From: an uncultured Caryophanales bacterium
GTDB taxonomy: Bacteria > Bacillota_I > Bacilli_A > RFN20 > CAG-826
Length of the DNA stretch: 64,000 nt
Reading direction: 5' to 3'
Assembly (NCBI GenBank): GCA_905197045.1
Contig: CAJJXG010000005.1
Location: forward strand, 1-64,000
Numbering within the stretch: position 1 is the first letter of the stretch; every line of letters begins with the position of its first letter. The notes below the pieces were generated by a model. The model ran no database searches, was not told where the DNA came from, and worked only from the letters and a program-made list of their open reading frames with translations. Made by a program: the position numbers and the translations under genes. Positions 53,401 through 61,615 of the stretch are shown here, one piece after another.

Positions 53401-53461
53401 TTTCCTCGTTAATTTCAAAAACTTGAGGGTCAAACAAAACTTTTTTAAAATCGACTATCAT
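50423..53461 (-). CDS. GH2 beta-galactosidase (LacZ-type)
   Basis: A 1012-aa protein with the five-domain LacZ layout, including the C-terminal beta-sandwich (Bgal_small_N) region. The acid/base Glu is in YSLGNESG and the nucleophile in LICEYSHSMGN. AIRTSHYPNRNEFYDFAD and MDEACFESHG are also diagnostic. No signal peptide, so it acts in the cytoplasm on imported galactosides. It starts 2 nt after the rhamnosidase stop. Confidence 0.94.
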   Translation of the reverse strand: MIVDFKKVLFDPQVFEINEEKPHAYIKRYESEKDLKENNLVERVINDDWHGIYSEDYNDLNNLDALIKSDLTKVNNVEVPLSIQIQGYGKPKYINTQYPFDGYIDYKIFPKDNKFIDVKNPYMIYLKDLKIDKINLNKKYILNFKGFETALFLFVNSEFVGYSETLYTDSEFDITKFLKDGTNRIAAIVFYYSSSSYILSQDFYRFSGLFRDVTLSELNKKSIFDIDIKSKYKFENESGTLNVNLTGNIDNLRKEFILIEENNKEILHLVTKDNKISASIDKVNAYSEEKPNLYTLLVKLYDEKDELIEILKEKVGFKEVHIEGTHIIYNGKKLAIRGVDRHERNYKRGRNVTLDDCLFDVKFMKDHNINAIRTSHYPNRNEFYDFADQYGLYIMDEACFESHGSLGSWTNHYDRKTYIPDGKEEWANIALSRIERMYERDKNHPSIFCYSLGNESGIGDTFMKMRQWLKNRNSDVIVHYEGVCGWWPVPGDLNVTDVYSRMYPKVEDIIKYDKENPIKPYLICEYSHSMGNSTGNLDEYVNLFDTCDSFAGGFIWDFIDQGLFIKNQSGKEMLSYGGDYLEKPNDEDFCCNGIIFADRKIADKSSKAKNVKYYYSPISVKISNNFVELINRNLFINLNEYDFIFEVVEDNVTVHKETFKINCEPTSKCKKELSFTCNLNKSKLILFRITALKDGKQIVREEKVMNEGKFASLYNSSKFKVHKGFYNIGVEGDNFIYYFSMGKFAQKMPGLIGIEVNGDQYIKRDILPTLFRPSTSNDIGNKMTYFDNKLLGFSKLLESDYGDIEIDDKHTNEYFEISYKYYVNRKENEFIKVTYHVNKNGTMNVKVHMDPLKDVDDIGIFGLRFSLAKSIDTLTYFGYGPLDNYVDRLGGEYLGIYNTKAKDEYVDYILPQECGNHLGTKYLVLHGANSNLRIFKDKEDFAFKFLENNEFEIENADHKECLPFSCSNYLTIAGFTRGIGGDDSWAAPVHRPYELKANKVYEFSFNIEPSLK

Positions 53462-53463
53462 AA

Positions 53464-56043
53464 TTAAATCTCTCTTACATCCTCTTCAAAAATATATTTT
53501 CCATTTCCAATACATTTTTCATTATTAGAATAAGGCATAATTAAAACACACTCAGCGTTAACTGGTACTTCAACACTTATTAAGAATTTTTTATTTTCAA
53601 TTTTCCGATCAACAGCAATTTTTCCATATGGAGAAATGTGGTATCCTTTTGCATAAGTTATATTTCCACCAATCAATGGTTTAACCATAAATTTCTTATA
53701 TCCAGGTTCAATAATTTCTAAGCCAAGTACTCTTCGATAAAGAAAATCTCCAACTGAACCATTAGCATAGTGATTGAATGAAACCATACCTCCATCATCG
53801 CTAGTTTCTTCTTCACTAGAAAAATTACCAAAATTTATAGTGCCATCTTCTTTTAAAGCGTCCCATCTTTCCCAAATAGTTGTTCCACCAGTTTTAACCA
53901 TATATAGCCAAGAAGGACAAGTATCGTTCAATAATACCTTAAAAGCAGTATCCTTCTTGTCATTATCTGCTAAAGCAAATAATAAATATGGAGTACCAGG
54001 AAAACCAGTTTGTGGATGGTATCTATAATCTTTAACAAGTTTTTCTAATTCATTGCTCCATACGGATTTAGCCTTTTTATCTCCTAAATTAAAATATAAA
54101 GCAATTGTGTATGCGGTTTGAAAAGATCTTGTTAAAGTATAATCTTTATTAACAAGTCTTTTATTAAACGCTTCTTTAACATCTTCTTTTAACTTTTTAT
54201 ATTTATTACTTTCGTTAAAATTGTTAAGATTTGCATACATTTTTTCAATTTCATATATACTATTAATCATATAAGGTGTGCAAATCCATTTAGCTCTATT
54301 AATCCATTCATCGTATTCAACTTCAGGAGCGCACCAATCACCAAATGAAAATGGTTCATAATTCCATATCAATTGGTCATACTTATCTTTTTTATCTCCC
54401 CTAGCCATTTTTAAACACCCTTCAAGATATTTAACCGACATTAAAATATTATCTTGAATGACATTTTTGTTGCCAGTTGACATAAAAAGATTATATGGTA
54501 AAGAAACAGCAACATCTCCCCAAACTGAACATGGTTTAGATTCCCAGTGACTTGGAACTACATAAGGTAAACCACCATTTTCTTGATTTTGATCGCTACA
54601 GCAATCAATCAACCATTTATTCAAAAATCTAGATAAATCAAAATTAAATAAAGCTGTTGAACTGAATAAATTTATATCGCCAGTCCATCCTAATCTTTCG
54701 TCTCTTTGAGGGCAATCAGTAGGAATATCAACAAAATTTGATTTTGCACCCCAAACAATGGCATTTTGTAACTTATTAATTAATTCGTTTGAGCATTTAA
54801 AATCACCAATTTTCTCAATATCAGAATAAAGCGCAAAAGCCTTTACCTTAAACTTAGAAATATTGATTCCTGAAACCTCAAAATATCTAAATCCCATGTA
54901 AGTAAACTTAGCAATATATTTTTGGTTTCCTTTTTTGCATTTATATGTGATTGTGGCTTTAGCACTTCTTAAAGGACGAGTATAAACATTACCTTTATAT
55001 AAAATTTCAGAATGTTTAATTGTTATAACTTCATTAATTGCATCTTTAATTTCTATTTCAACTAAGCCAGCAAAATTTTGCTTGCAATCAAAAATATATG
55101 TATTTTCTGAGGTTTCTCTAACAAAAGTAGGTTCGAAACACTCGTGTAATCGAACGGGTAAACCATATCTATACATAATTTTACCAACATTTAAATCAGT
55201 TATAATGTCAGCGTTTTTAAACTCTACTTTTTCTTCATCAACATTAGCATCAAAAGTTTCACCATCATAAAGGTCGGCTAGTTCATAACAAGATTTTTGT
55301 GAGACTAACCAATCTTTATCAGTTTTAATAACTTCACTAGTTCCATCTTCATATCTAATGTGTATCTCAGATAAAAAAGCGATGTTTTTGGCGTATTGTC
55401 TATTCTCTCTAACGTAGCAAAAAGCGCCAACAGCCCATCCTCCAGCAACGTGAACTAATATTATATTTTTTCCTTCTTTTAAATCTAATTGAAAAATTTG
55501 ATATTGAATTTCTTTATTATAATCGGTATACCCTGGATTAAAATATTCATCACTAATTTCTTTTCCATTAAGTTTAATATCATACCAACCAAAACTAGTT
55601 GCACAGATAAAGGCTTCTTTTACTTTCTTTTTAATAGAAAACTCTTTTTTAAAGAGTAATGGTTTTGGTGAAATGGCCGGTTCAATTACTTGAGAATAAT
55701 CTCCAACCCACTTAGCTTGCCAAGGCAAAGACATTCTTCCGGTTTTAAAACTTATAATTTTACTATCGTAATTATCATGATTATCAAATACTTCTATTTG
55801 AAGAAAATATAAGTTAAAAGGTTTTAATTCTTTACCATCGTAATTAATCCCAATTTGCTCTCCATTATTATTGCTTTTAGACCGAATTCTATTTTTATTT
55901 TCATCAAATAAAGTCAGAACAGATCTTTTCAAAAAAACATCTTTTTCGTTAGATACTAATGAAAACGAAAAACTTGGAAATCTATTATCTGTAATAATAT
56001 TTTCCCTCAAACCATCAATCTTAATTATTTCAATTTGAGTCAT
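53464..56043 (-). CDS. GH78 alpha-L-rhamnosidase
   Basis: Removes terminal alpha-L-rhamnose, for example from pectin side chains or flavonoid glycosides. The 859 aa show the N-terminal beta domains (CATSFGWYDIKLNGKEIS, NPGYTDYNKEIQY) and the (alpha/alpha)6 barrel with DCPQRDERLGWTGD, which contains the catalytic acid region, plus GTTIWERWDAL. There is no signal peptide. It is the first gene of a three-gene operon driven by a promoter that contains a perfect LacI-type operator; a GAGG ribosome site precedes the ATG. Confidence 0.93.
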   Translation of the reverse strand: MTQIEIIKIDGLRENIITDNRFPSFSFSLVSNEKDVFLKRSVLTLFDENKNRIRSKSNNNGEQIGINYDGKELKPFNLYFLQIEVFDNHDNYDSKIISFKTGRMSLPWQAKWVGDYSQVIEPAISPKPLLFKKEFSIKKKVKEAFICATSFGWYDIKLNGKEISDEYFNPGYTDYNKEIQYQIFQLDLKEGKNIILVHVAGGWAVGAFCYVRENRQYAKNIAFLSEIHIRYEDGTSEVIKTDKDWLVSQKSCYELADLYDGETFDANVDEEKVEFKNADIITDLNVGKIMYRYGLPVRLHECFEPTFVRETSENTYIFDCKQNFAGLVEIEIKDAINEVITIKHSEILYKGNVYTRPLRSAKATITYKCKKGNQKYIAKFTYMGFRYFEVSGINISKFKVKAFALYSDIEKIGDFKCSNELINKLQNAIVWGAKSNFVDIPTDCPQRDERLGWTGDINLFSSTALFNFDLSRFLNKWLIDCCSDQNQENGGLPYVVPSHWESKPCSVWGDVAVSLPYNLFMSTGNKNVIQDNILMSVKYLEGCLKMARGDKKDKYDQLIWNYEPFSFGDWCAPEVEYDEWINRAKWICTPYMINSIYEIEKMYANLNNFNESNKYKKLKEDVKEAFNKRLVNKDYTLTRSFQTAYTIALYFNLGDKKAKSVWSNELEKLVKDYRYHPQTGFPGTPYLLFALADNDKKDTAFKVLLNDTCPSWLYMVKTGGTTIWERWDALKEDGTINFGNFSSEEETSDDGGMVSFNHYANGSVGDFLYRRVLGLEIIEPGYKKFMVKPLIGGNITYAKGYHISPYGKIAVDRKIENKKFLISVEVPVNAECVLIMPYSNNEKCIGNGKYIFEEDVREI

Positions 56044-56060
56044 TTTTAAACCTCAAAATC

Positions 56061-56089
56061 ATTATACATTAACGTTAATGTTAAGTAAA
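56061..56089 (-). promoter_or_regulatory. Promoter of the GH78-GH2-GH2 operon with operator D
   Basis: On the minus strand TTTACT (56084-56089) and TATAAT (56061-56066) are 17 nt apart. The perfect palindrome ACATTAACGTTAATGT (56066-56081) fills the spacer, a classic repression site for the LacI protein encoded next door. Confidence 0.8.
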
Positions 56090-56097
56090 ATAAAAAA

Positions 56098-57057
56098 TTA
56101 GAATTTAAAAATAGAGCTTTTATATTTAATTTGAATTGTATCGTTAGTGATTCTTTTTATTTTTTCCATTAAAGTTTTTTCAACAATATTAGCCAATTTT
56201 TCAAAGCTATATCCTATCGTGCTAAATTTAATCGAGTAATCAAAAAATGCTGGGATGCCATCAGTTCCAATGATGTCATAATCTTTATAATTTGCATTGT
56301 TTAAAGTTTCAATTAAATATAGTGCAATTTCATCATTAAAAGAATAAATAAAATCATTTCCTCTTGTTATAATCTTATTTAAAATCTCAGGAATTTCTTC
56401 ATCTCTTTCGCTAAATTTAATAAAGTACTCATCAACTTGTTCAGCTTTGACGTTTTCTAAAAAGCCTTTTCTTCTAAATTTATTAACAGATTCAACATCA
56501 GAATTTATATAGCAAGGTCTTCTTCTTTCGGATTTATTAAACTCTTCAGCAGCTATTTTTCCACTATGATAATCATCAGCAAAAATAGCATCAATTTCTT
56601 TATTTAAAGGGGTAACTCCAACTGATAGTAATGGCATATTATAAGATTTACAATAATTAAATACTTCCGGGTCAACTTCGGTATAGGTCAAAATTGCACA
56701 TGCATTATTTGCAATCATTTTCTTTAATAAATCATATGTAAATAAGTTGTCTTTACATACAAAAATTAATGGATAGTAATCTTCATTTTGAAGTTTATAA
56801 ATTACACCATTATTAATTAGCGAAAAATAAGGATTACTAAAAGAAGGTATTACTATTCCAACAAGATGACTATCTCCTTCACGGATGTAATTACTTAAAT
56901 TGTTTGGTATGTAGCCCATTTCTTTTGCTAGTTTTTTAATTTTAATTTTTAAACTTTCACTAATATCACTAGCATCTCTAAGTGCTCTACTTACCGTATT
57001 AGTCGATACTCCCAAACGACTAGCTATATCTTTTAATTTTACTATGTTTCTTGCCAT
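56098..57057 (-). CDS. LacI-family transcriptional regulator
   Basis: A 319-aa repressor. The helix-turn-helix VKLKDIASRLGVSTNTVSRA and the hinge (IKKLAKEMGYIPN) are typical, followed by a periplasmic-binding-protein-like sugar sensor domain (VGIVIPSFSNPYF, DAIFADDYHSG). It is encoded immediately upstream of the GH78 operon in the same direction. It is the natural candidate to bind ACATTAACGTTAATGT at 56066, 48576, 48607 and 25431. It probably represses the glycosidase operons until an imported sugar binds. Confidence 0.93.
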   Translation of the reverse strand: MARNIVKLKDIASRLGVSTNTVSRALRDASDISESLKIKIKKLAKEMGYIPNNLSNYIREGDSHLVGIVIPSFSNPYFSLINNGVIYKLQNEDYYPLIFVCKDNLFTYDLLKKMIANNACAILTYTEVDPEVFNYCKSYNMPLLSVGVTPLNKEIDAIFADDYHSGKIAAEEFNKSERRRPCYINSDVESVNKFRRKGFLENVKAEQVDEYFIKFSERDEEIPEILNKIITRGNDFIYSFNDEIALYLIETLNNANYKDYDIIGTDGIPAFFDYSIKFSTIGYSFEKLANIVEKTLMEKIKRITNDTIQIKYKSSIFKF

Positions 57058-57090
57058 ATTTATTGCTTAATTTTCATTAAGTAACTTCAT

Positions 57091-57121
57091 ATTATAATTT
57101 AAAGCAAATTAAAGCAATCAA
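57091..57121 (-). promoter_or_regulatory. Putative lacI-type gene promoter
   Basis: On the minus strand TTGATT (57116-57121) and a perfect TATAAT (57091-57096) are spaced 19 nt. No ACATTAACGTTAATGT-like operator is visible here, so strong autoregulation by this site is not indicated. Confidence 0.4.
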
Positions 57122-57270
57122 AAAAACCAAACAAAAGGTTATCCTGAAACAATATCTTAAATTAATCACTATTCCACAATCAAATTGGCACAAGATATCA
57201 CTTAAAAAGCAAAACTTGCTTTATATAATTAAAATTTACTATAAAAAATAACATTTTTTGATTAACATAG

Positions 57271-57577
57271 TTAATTTTTTAAGCAACCAATAGGTAAGAC
57301 AAATACTCCATCAGCGCGTCTATATCCATATTTCGTCACAGTTATAATAAGTTTAAGATTTGGCAATCTGATTGGGCATTGTTTTTTCAGTTTTACTATA
57401 TTCTTTTATAAGATTTTCAATCTTAATTAAATGATTAGTTGCATCTTCAATTTCGTGAGAACCAAGCTTAAATTCAATAAGTGCATATCTTCCGTCATTT
57501 AAATGAAGCACACAATCAGACTCAAGTCCATATCTATCATGATAATAGCTAACAGAACCATCAAACGCAGAAGAATA
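57271..57577 (-). pseudogene. Fragment of a DUF4143-type ATPase, frameshifted
   Basis: The C-terminal ~100 residues of the AAA/DUF4143 family are recognisable: YYHDRYGLESDCVLHLNDGR, then ALIEFKLG, and in another frame YGYRRADGVFVLPIGCLKN. The two halves join if one C is removed near 57377, so there is a one-base frameshift. The 5' two thirds, including the ATPase domain, is missing; the homology ends where the dispersed palindrome (57578-57601) begins. The fragment is clearly non-functional. Confidence 0.75.
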
Positions 57578-57601
57578 ATTATTATGTTGTAAACATAATA
57601 A
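57578..57601. repeat. Dispersed palindrome, copy 2
   Basis: Arms TTATTATGTT (57579-57588) and AACATAATAA (57592-57601) around GTA. The 24-nt core is identical to 25277-25300. Here it forms the 5' boundary of the DUF4143 fragment. Confidence 0.75.
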
Positions 57602-57647
57602 ATTAGCAAATTAGATGGTTTTTAATTAAAATTCCCCTGTATATTTA

Positions 57648-57680
57648 TTTAAAAAGCTTGCAAAACTGCCACTTTTTAAA
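57648..57680 (-). terminator. Possible terminator of the SIR2 gene
   Basis: An inverted repeat TTTAAAAAG (57648-57656) / CTTTTTAAA (57672-57680) overlaps the SIR2 stop codon. The stem is AT-rich, so the call is weak. Confidence 0.3.
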
Positions 57681-58983
57681 TTAAATCAAGCCATTTGCCA
57701 ATTTCTGAATAATCACTAATCCAAATAGTAATTAAGTCATAGCTAAAGAAGTAATTTGTAACTGCGCGATATGTCTTTTCGTTAAACCCTTCTTCTTTTT
57801 TCATAAAGATAAAATTGTATTTTAAAGGATTAAGAGAAACTTCTAAAAGTCGCTTCATGTTTGGATCGGTTAAACTTAAACCAATAAATAAACAGGTGCA
57901 GAAAGTAAAATCATGCATCTGCTTAGAAATATTCCAACTATATGGGTTGTTATAAAGATAAAAATATTCTGATTCGTTAAATACTAAAGAATCAATATAT
58001 TTTCTTTCTTTATACTTATCAAAAGGTAAAAGTCCATGTACATGATAAATTGCAACTATTGAATCTTTTATAACAAAACTATTTTCATCATATACACTTG
58101 AATACATTAAACCTCTTTTTTTAAGTAAATATTCTAGATTTGTATCATAGTTATAAGTTATAACTTCAGTGCCAGGATGACGTTCAATATAATTAACACA
58201 ATTATATAAGGTTGAATTAGGATCATTAAAAGAGCGAGCTTCTTTAAATAGATATAATTCATTATTTAAAGATTTATAAGTATCAAAGCCACTTGTTTTC
58301 ATGACTTTGCCATTAACAAAAAGTTCATCTCCTACAAAATGTTTTACTTCTTCAATTGCTTTTGTATTGTTTTTATAGAATTGTTCATTTAAAGCAGCAA
58401 TTAAATGCTTCCAATCTTTGGCTCCATAATCACAGTTAATTCCAGCGCCCATTACTAAATCAGTTTTAATTTTATAAGTGTAAAGTCTTAATAAATATAG
58501 AATAAAATTATCAGCGCTTTCGTTAATATTAAAGTTAGATTGATCATTACTTAAATAATATAAAATCTCATCTTTAAAGAATTCACTTTGTTTTTGAATA
58601 AGTTGATACTCAAAATATTTTCCTTCGATATACCCTTTTGCAATAAAATTAGTTTCATCAAAATAAATATTTAAGCTTGCTTCTGGAACAAATATTTCGG
58701 TATTTTTTACATCTTTAACTTTAACAAGATTAATATGACCCATTACGTCAAGCTTGGCAAAGTTCACTCCAGAAGTTGATAAAAAGAAATGAACTACATA
58801 TTTATGAATATGCATCTTCTTAGAATTAACAATGACTTTAAAGTTGCATGTTGGATCAAAATGGAAGCCAAAACTTCTCAAAGTAATATCTTTATAATCA
58901 ACATTATTTATATAAAACAAATAAAGGATAATTAATAAGCACTTTTTGTTGAATATGTAATTGTCTCTTTCAATCTTTTTCAT
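57676..58983 (-). CDS. SIR2-domain protein (probable NADase, defence-like)
   Basis: A 435-aa protein. The C-terminal ~260 residues are SIR2-like: VMGAGINCDYG nucleotide loop, TYNYDTNLEYLL, the YHVHG histidine segment and LVFNESEYFYLY. This form matches SIR2_2 proteins of anti-phage systems that deplete NAD+, not protein deacetylases with zinc fingers. The N-terminal ~170 residues have no motif I recognise and may be the sensor. It stands alone, without an Argonaute, HerA or Thoeris partner nearby. TTGAAA (59017-59022), 17 nt, then TAAAAT (58994-58999) gives a promoter ending 10 nt before the ATG, so the leader is very short. Confidence 0.8.
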   Translation of the reverse strand: MKKIERDNYIFNKKCLLIILYLFYINNVDYKDITLRSFGFHFDPTCNFKVIVNSKKMHIHKYVVHFFLSTSGVNFAKLDVMGHINLVKVKDVKNTEIFVPEASLNIYFDETNFIAKGYIEGKYFEYQLIQKQSEFFKDEILYYLSNDQSNFNINESADNFILYLLRLYTYKIKTDLVMGAGINCDYGAKDWKHLIAALNEQFYKNNTKAIEEVKHFVGDELFVNGKVMKTSGFDTYKSLNNELYLFKEARSFNDPNSTLYNCVNYIERHPGTEVITYNYDTNLEYLLKKRGLMYSSVYDENSFVIKDSIVAIYHVHGLLPFDKYKERKYIDSLVFNESEYFYLYNNPYSWNISKQMHDFTFCTCLFIGLSLTDPNMKRLLEVSLNPLKYNFIFMKKEEGFNEKTYRAVTNYFFSYDLITIWISDYSEIGKWLDLI

Positions 58984-59034
58984 AACTTCAATAATTTTAG
59001 GTTAAAAAGAGATAGGTTTCAATCGATTTAATTA

Positions 59035-59064
59035 TTGACAGTTGAACAATTGTTCAATTATAAT
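59035..59064 (+). promoter_or_regulatory. Zinc-efflux operon promoter with ArsR operator
   Basis: A perfect TTGACA (59035-59040) and perfect TATAAT (59059-59064) are spaced 18 nt. The perfect palindrome TTGAACAATTGTTCAA (59042-59057) fills the spacer and matches the TGAACA-type sites of SmtB/CzrA/CadC repressors. Confidence 0.85.
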
Positions 59065-59082
59065 TTTAGCGGAGGAAAAATT

Positions 59083-59430
59083 ATGGCAGTTGATACACCA
59101 ATTGTTGACGAAGAAAAAGTTAAAAAAACCAAAAAGAGAATGATCAGCGATCCAGAAATTTATTCTATCAGCGATTTTTTCAAAATTTTTGGTGATTCTA
59201 CTCGTCTAAAAATTATTTGGGCATTAGATGACAACCCATTATGCGTTGGCGATTTATGTAATGTTGTTGATATTACAAAAAGTGCGGCATCGCATCAATT
59301 AAATATTCTTAAAACAAATAAAATCGTTAAGTATAAAAAGCAAGGTAAAAATGTGATTTATTCACTTGATGATGAACATGTTTCTTTAATTATTGAAACA
59401 GCTAGAAGACACTTGAAAGAAGGTAAATAA
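59083..59430 (+). CDS. ArsR/SmtB-family metal-sensing repressor
   Basis: A 115-aa winged-helix repressor. The recognition helix is in VVDITKSAASHQLNILK. The C-terminal helix has D-x-H-x10-H-x2-E (DEHVSLIIETARRHLKE), the spacing of the alpha-5 zinc site of SmtB/CzrA. The CadC-type N-terminal thiolate set is not complete (LCVGDLC). A zinc sensor is therefore more likely than a cadmium/lead sensor. The start is at MAVDTP, after the GGAGG ribosome site; a longer frame to 59035 would begin inside the promoter. It represses its own operon through the palindrome in the spacer. Confidence 0.92.
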   Translation: MAVDTPIVDEEKVKKTKKRMISDPEIYSISDFFKIFGDSTRLKIIWALDDNPLCVGDLCNVVDITKSAASHQLNILKTNKIVKYKKQGKNVIYSLDDEHVSLIIETARRHLKEGK

Positions 59431-59432
59431 AT

Positions 59433-59648
59433 ATGAAAATGACTTTTAAATTTGATGGGATTGATTGTGCTGTTTGCGCACTTAAACTTGAAGAAAAAAT
59501 AAATAAATGTGATTGTGTAAATTCATGTTCAATAAATTTTTTAGCTTCAAGAATGGATTTAGATATTAAAGATAAAGAGGATTTAAATAAAATAGTTGAG
59601 ATTTGCAAGGATTTTGAGGACGGAGTAACAATTAAACGTATAAAGTAG
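59433..59648 (+). CDS. Stand-alone heavy-metal-associated (HMA) protein
   Basis: A 71-aa HMA-domain protein with metal-binding GIDCAVCA (CxxC) between strand 1 and helix 1, as in P1B-ATPase N-terminal domains and metallochaperones. An extra CDC follows at residues ~26-28. It lies between the repressor (2-nt gap) and the ATPase (1-nt gap), which itself lacks an HMA domain. The domain seems to be encoded separately and may act as a chaperone or regulator of the pump. Confidence 0.88.
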   Translation: MKMTFKFDGIDCAVCALKLEEKINKCDCVNSCSINFLASRMDLDIKDKEDLNKIVEICKDFEDGVTIKRIK

Positions 59649-59649
59649 T

Positions 59650-61560
59650 ATGAAAAAGAAATTTGATTTTTATTCATTAATCCTCGCAACAATTGTTACT
59701 ATCGCTCTTCTTATTGTTCATATATTTTGGGGCGAAGTAAATTTAGGAATTAATAATTTAAATACTCTAGTAATCCTTCCTATCTCTTTATTCTTCTATC
59801 TTTTAGTTTCTTACGATTTATTTATTGAAGCATTTAAAAAAATTAAGCATAAACAATTTTTTGACGAAGTCACTTTATCATTAATCGCTACCATTGCTGC
59901 TTTTGCAATTGGTGAATATGTTGAAGCTTTAGCTGTTGTTGTTTTCTTCCAAATTGGCGAACGATTTGAAAAATATGCCGTTGATAAAAGTAGAAATTCA
60001 ATTAAATCTATCCTCAATTTAAGACCTGATAAAGTTACTTTATATAATGATGGAATAGAGAAAATTGTAGAACCTTTTGATGTAAATATTGGTGATTTGT
60101 TTATCGTTAAATCTGGAGAAAGGGTTCCAATTGATGGAAAAGTAATTAAAGGAAAATCCACCTTAGATACTTCATCAATGACTGGCGAAAGTATTCCTCG
60201 TTCAATAAAAGAAGGTGAAGAAGTAATAAGTGGCGTTATTAATCTAGGTTCACCACTCATTATTCAAGCAACAAAAGAATTTTATAATTCAACCATTTCT
60301 AAAATGCTTGATCTTGTTGAAAATGCCTCTTCGCAAAAAGCGAACTCAGAAAAATTTATTACTAAGTTTGCTAAAATTTACACTCCTATAGTTATCTTTC
60401 TAGCCTTTGTTGTCGCTATTTTGCCACCTCTAATTATTAATTATGCTGATCCTGCCACATGGGCTAACTATATTAGAACTGCCGCTAGTTTTCTTGTAAT
60501 TTCTTGCCCTTGTGCTTTAGTTTTAAGCGTACCAATGAGTTATTTTGTAAGTTTAGGTGAAGCAAGTAAAATCAAAGTCTTAATTAAAGGTTCAACTTAT
60601 TTAGATAAATTTACAAAATTAAAAAATATTGTTTTAGATAAAACAGGGACCATCACAAAAGGCAACTTTGTAGTTAATAATGTAGTTTCTAAAAACGACA
60701 ATGAAAAAGAAGAGTTATTAACTTTAGCTCAATATGGAGAATATTATTCTAACCACCCAATTGCGCTTGCTATTTTATCTAACAATAAAGATAAACTTAA
60801 CAAAGATTATTTAAGTGATTACACAGAAATTGAAGGACGTGGAGTTAAAGTTAATTTTAAAAACAAAACTCTATTAGTCGGAAACGCTAAATTATTAGAA
60901 GAAAATAAAATTGATTTTAATCAAATAGAATCTCCATTTACCTTAATATATGTTTCTTACGATAATCAATATCTTGGCTATATTGAAATTAAAGATCAAA
61001 TTAAGGAATCTTCAATTAAAGCCATTGATGCTTATCATCAAAATGGAATTAAAAATGTCATTATGTTAACTGGAGATAATGATAAAATTGCTTCCGCAGT
61101 TGCTAAAGAAGCTGGCGTTGATAAATTCTATGCTAATTTATTACCACTTGATAAAACAGCAAAGCTAGAAGAAATTTTAGCTAAAGAAAATAAAAATACT
61201 ACCGCTTTTATCGGGGATGGAGTAAATGATGCTCCTAGCTTAACAAAGGCCGATATTGGAATCTCAATGGGTGGAATTGGAAGCGACATTACAATTGATT
61301 CAAGTGATGTTGTGATTATGGATGATGATTTAAATAAAGTAAACAAGGTTATTAAAATTGCAAAAAGAAATAAACTAGTCGTAATTGAAAATATTGCCTT
61401 TGCTTTATTTATAAAAATTCTTGTTATGATTTTATCATTAATTCCAAATTTACCAATTAGCCCTTACATTATGTGGTTTGCAATCTTTGCTGATGTTGGT
61501 GTAACTGTAATTTGTGTATTAAATTCTTTAAGACTTTCTCTTAAATTTAAAAATAATTAA
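59650..61560 (+). CDS. zntA: Zn2+/Cd2+-exporting P1B-type ATPase
   Basis: A 636-aa metal pump. The membrane metal-site motif SCPCALVLS, the phosphorylation site DKTGTITKG, the HP locus (SNHPIALAI), TGDN and GDGVNDAPSL are intact. The last helices contain ADVGVTVICVLNSLRL, whose Asp is the ZntA/CadA hallmark for divalent Zn/Cd/Pb rather than Cu. There is no N-terminal HMA domain; the preceding small gene supplies it. An intrinsic terminator follows. Confidence 0.94.
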   Translation: MKKKFDFYSLILATIVTIALLIVHIFWGEVNLGINNLNTLVILPISLFFYLLVSYDLFIEAFKKIKHKQFFDEVTLSLIATIAAFAIGEYVEALAVVVFFQIGERFEKYAVDKSRNSIKSILNLRPDKVTLYNDGIEKIVEPFDVNIGDLFIVKSGERVPIDGKVIKGKSTLDTSSMTGESIPRSIKEGEEVISGVINLGSPLIIQATKEFYNSTISKMLDLVENASSQKANSEKFITKFAKIYTPIVIFLAFVVAILPPLIINYADPATWANYIRTAASFLVISCPCALVLSVPMSYFVSLGEASKIKVLIKGSTYLDKFTKLKNIVLDKTGTITKGNFVVNNVVSKNDNEKEELLTLAQYGEYYSNHPIALAILSNNKDKLNKDYLSDYTEIEGRGVKVNFKNKTLLVGNAKLLEENKIDFNQIESPFTLIYVSYDNQYLGYIEIKDQIKESSIKAIDAYHQNGIKNVIMLTGDNDKIASAVAKEAGVDKFYANLLPLDKTAKLEEILAKENKNTTAFIGDGVNDAPSLTKADIGISMGGIGSDITIDSSDVVIMDDDLNKVNKVIKIAKRNKLVVIENIAFALFIKILVMILSLIPNLPISPYIMWFAIFADVGVTVICVLNSLRLSLKFKNN

Positions 61561-61580
61561 TATAGTCAAATTTAAAAATT

Positions 61581-61615
61581 GCCTGCAAAACAATTAAGTT
61601 TTGCAGGCTTTTTTT
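61581..61615. terminator. Intrinsic terminator, zinc operon / serine dehydratase
   Basis: An 11-bp stem GCCTGCAAAAC-AATTAA-GTTTTGCAGGC (61581-61608) followed by a run of seven T residues. It is strong for the plus strand and may also stop the convergent operon. Confidence 0.9.
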
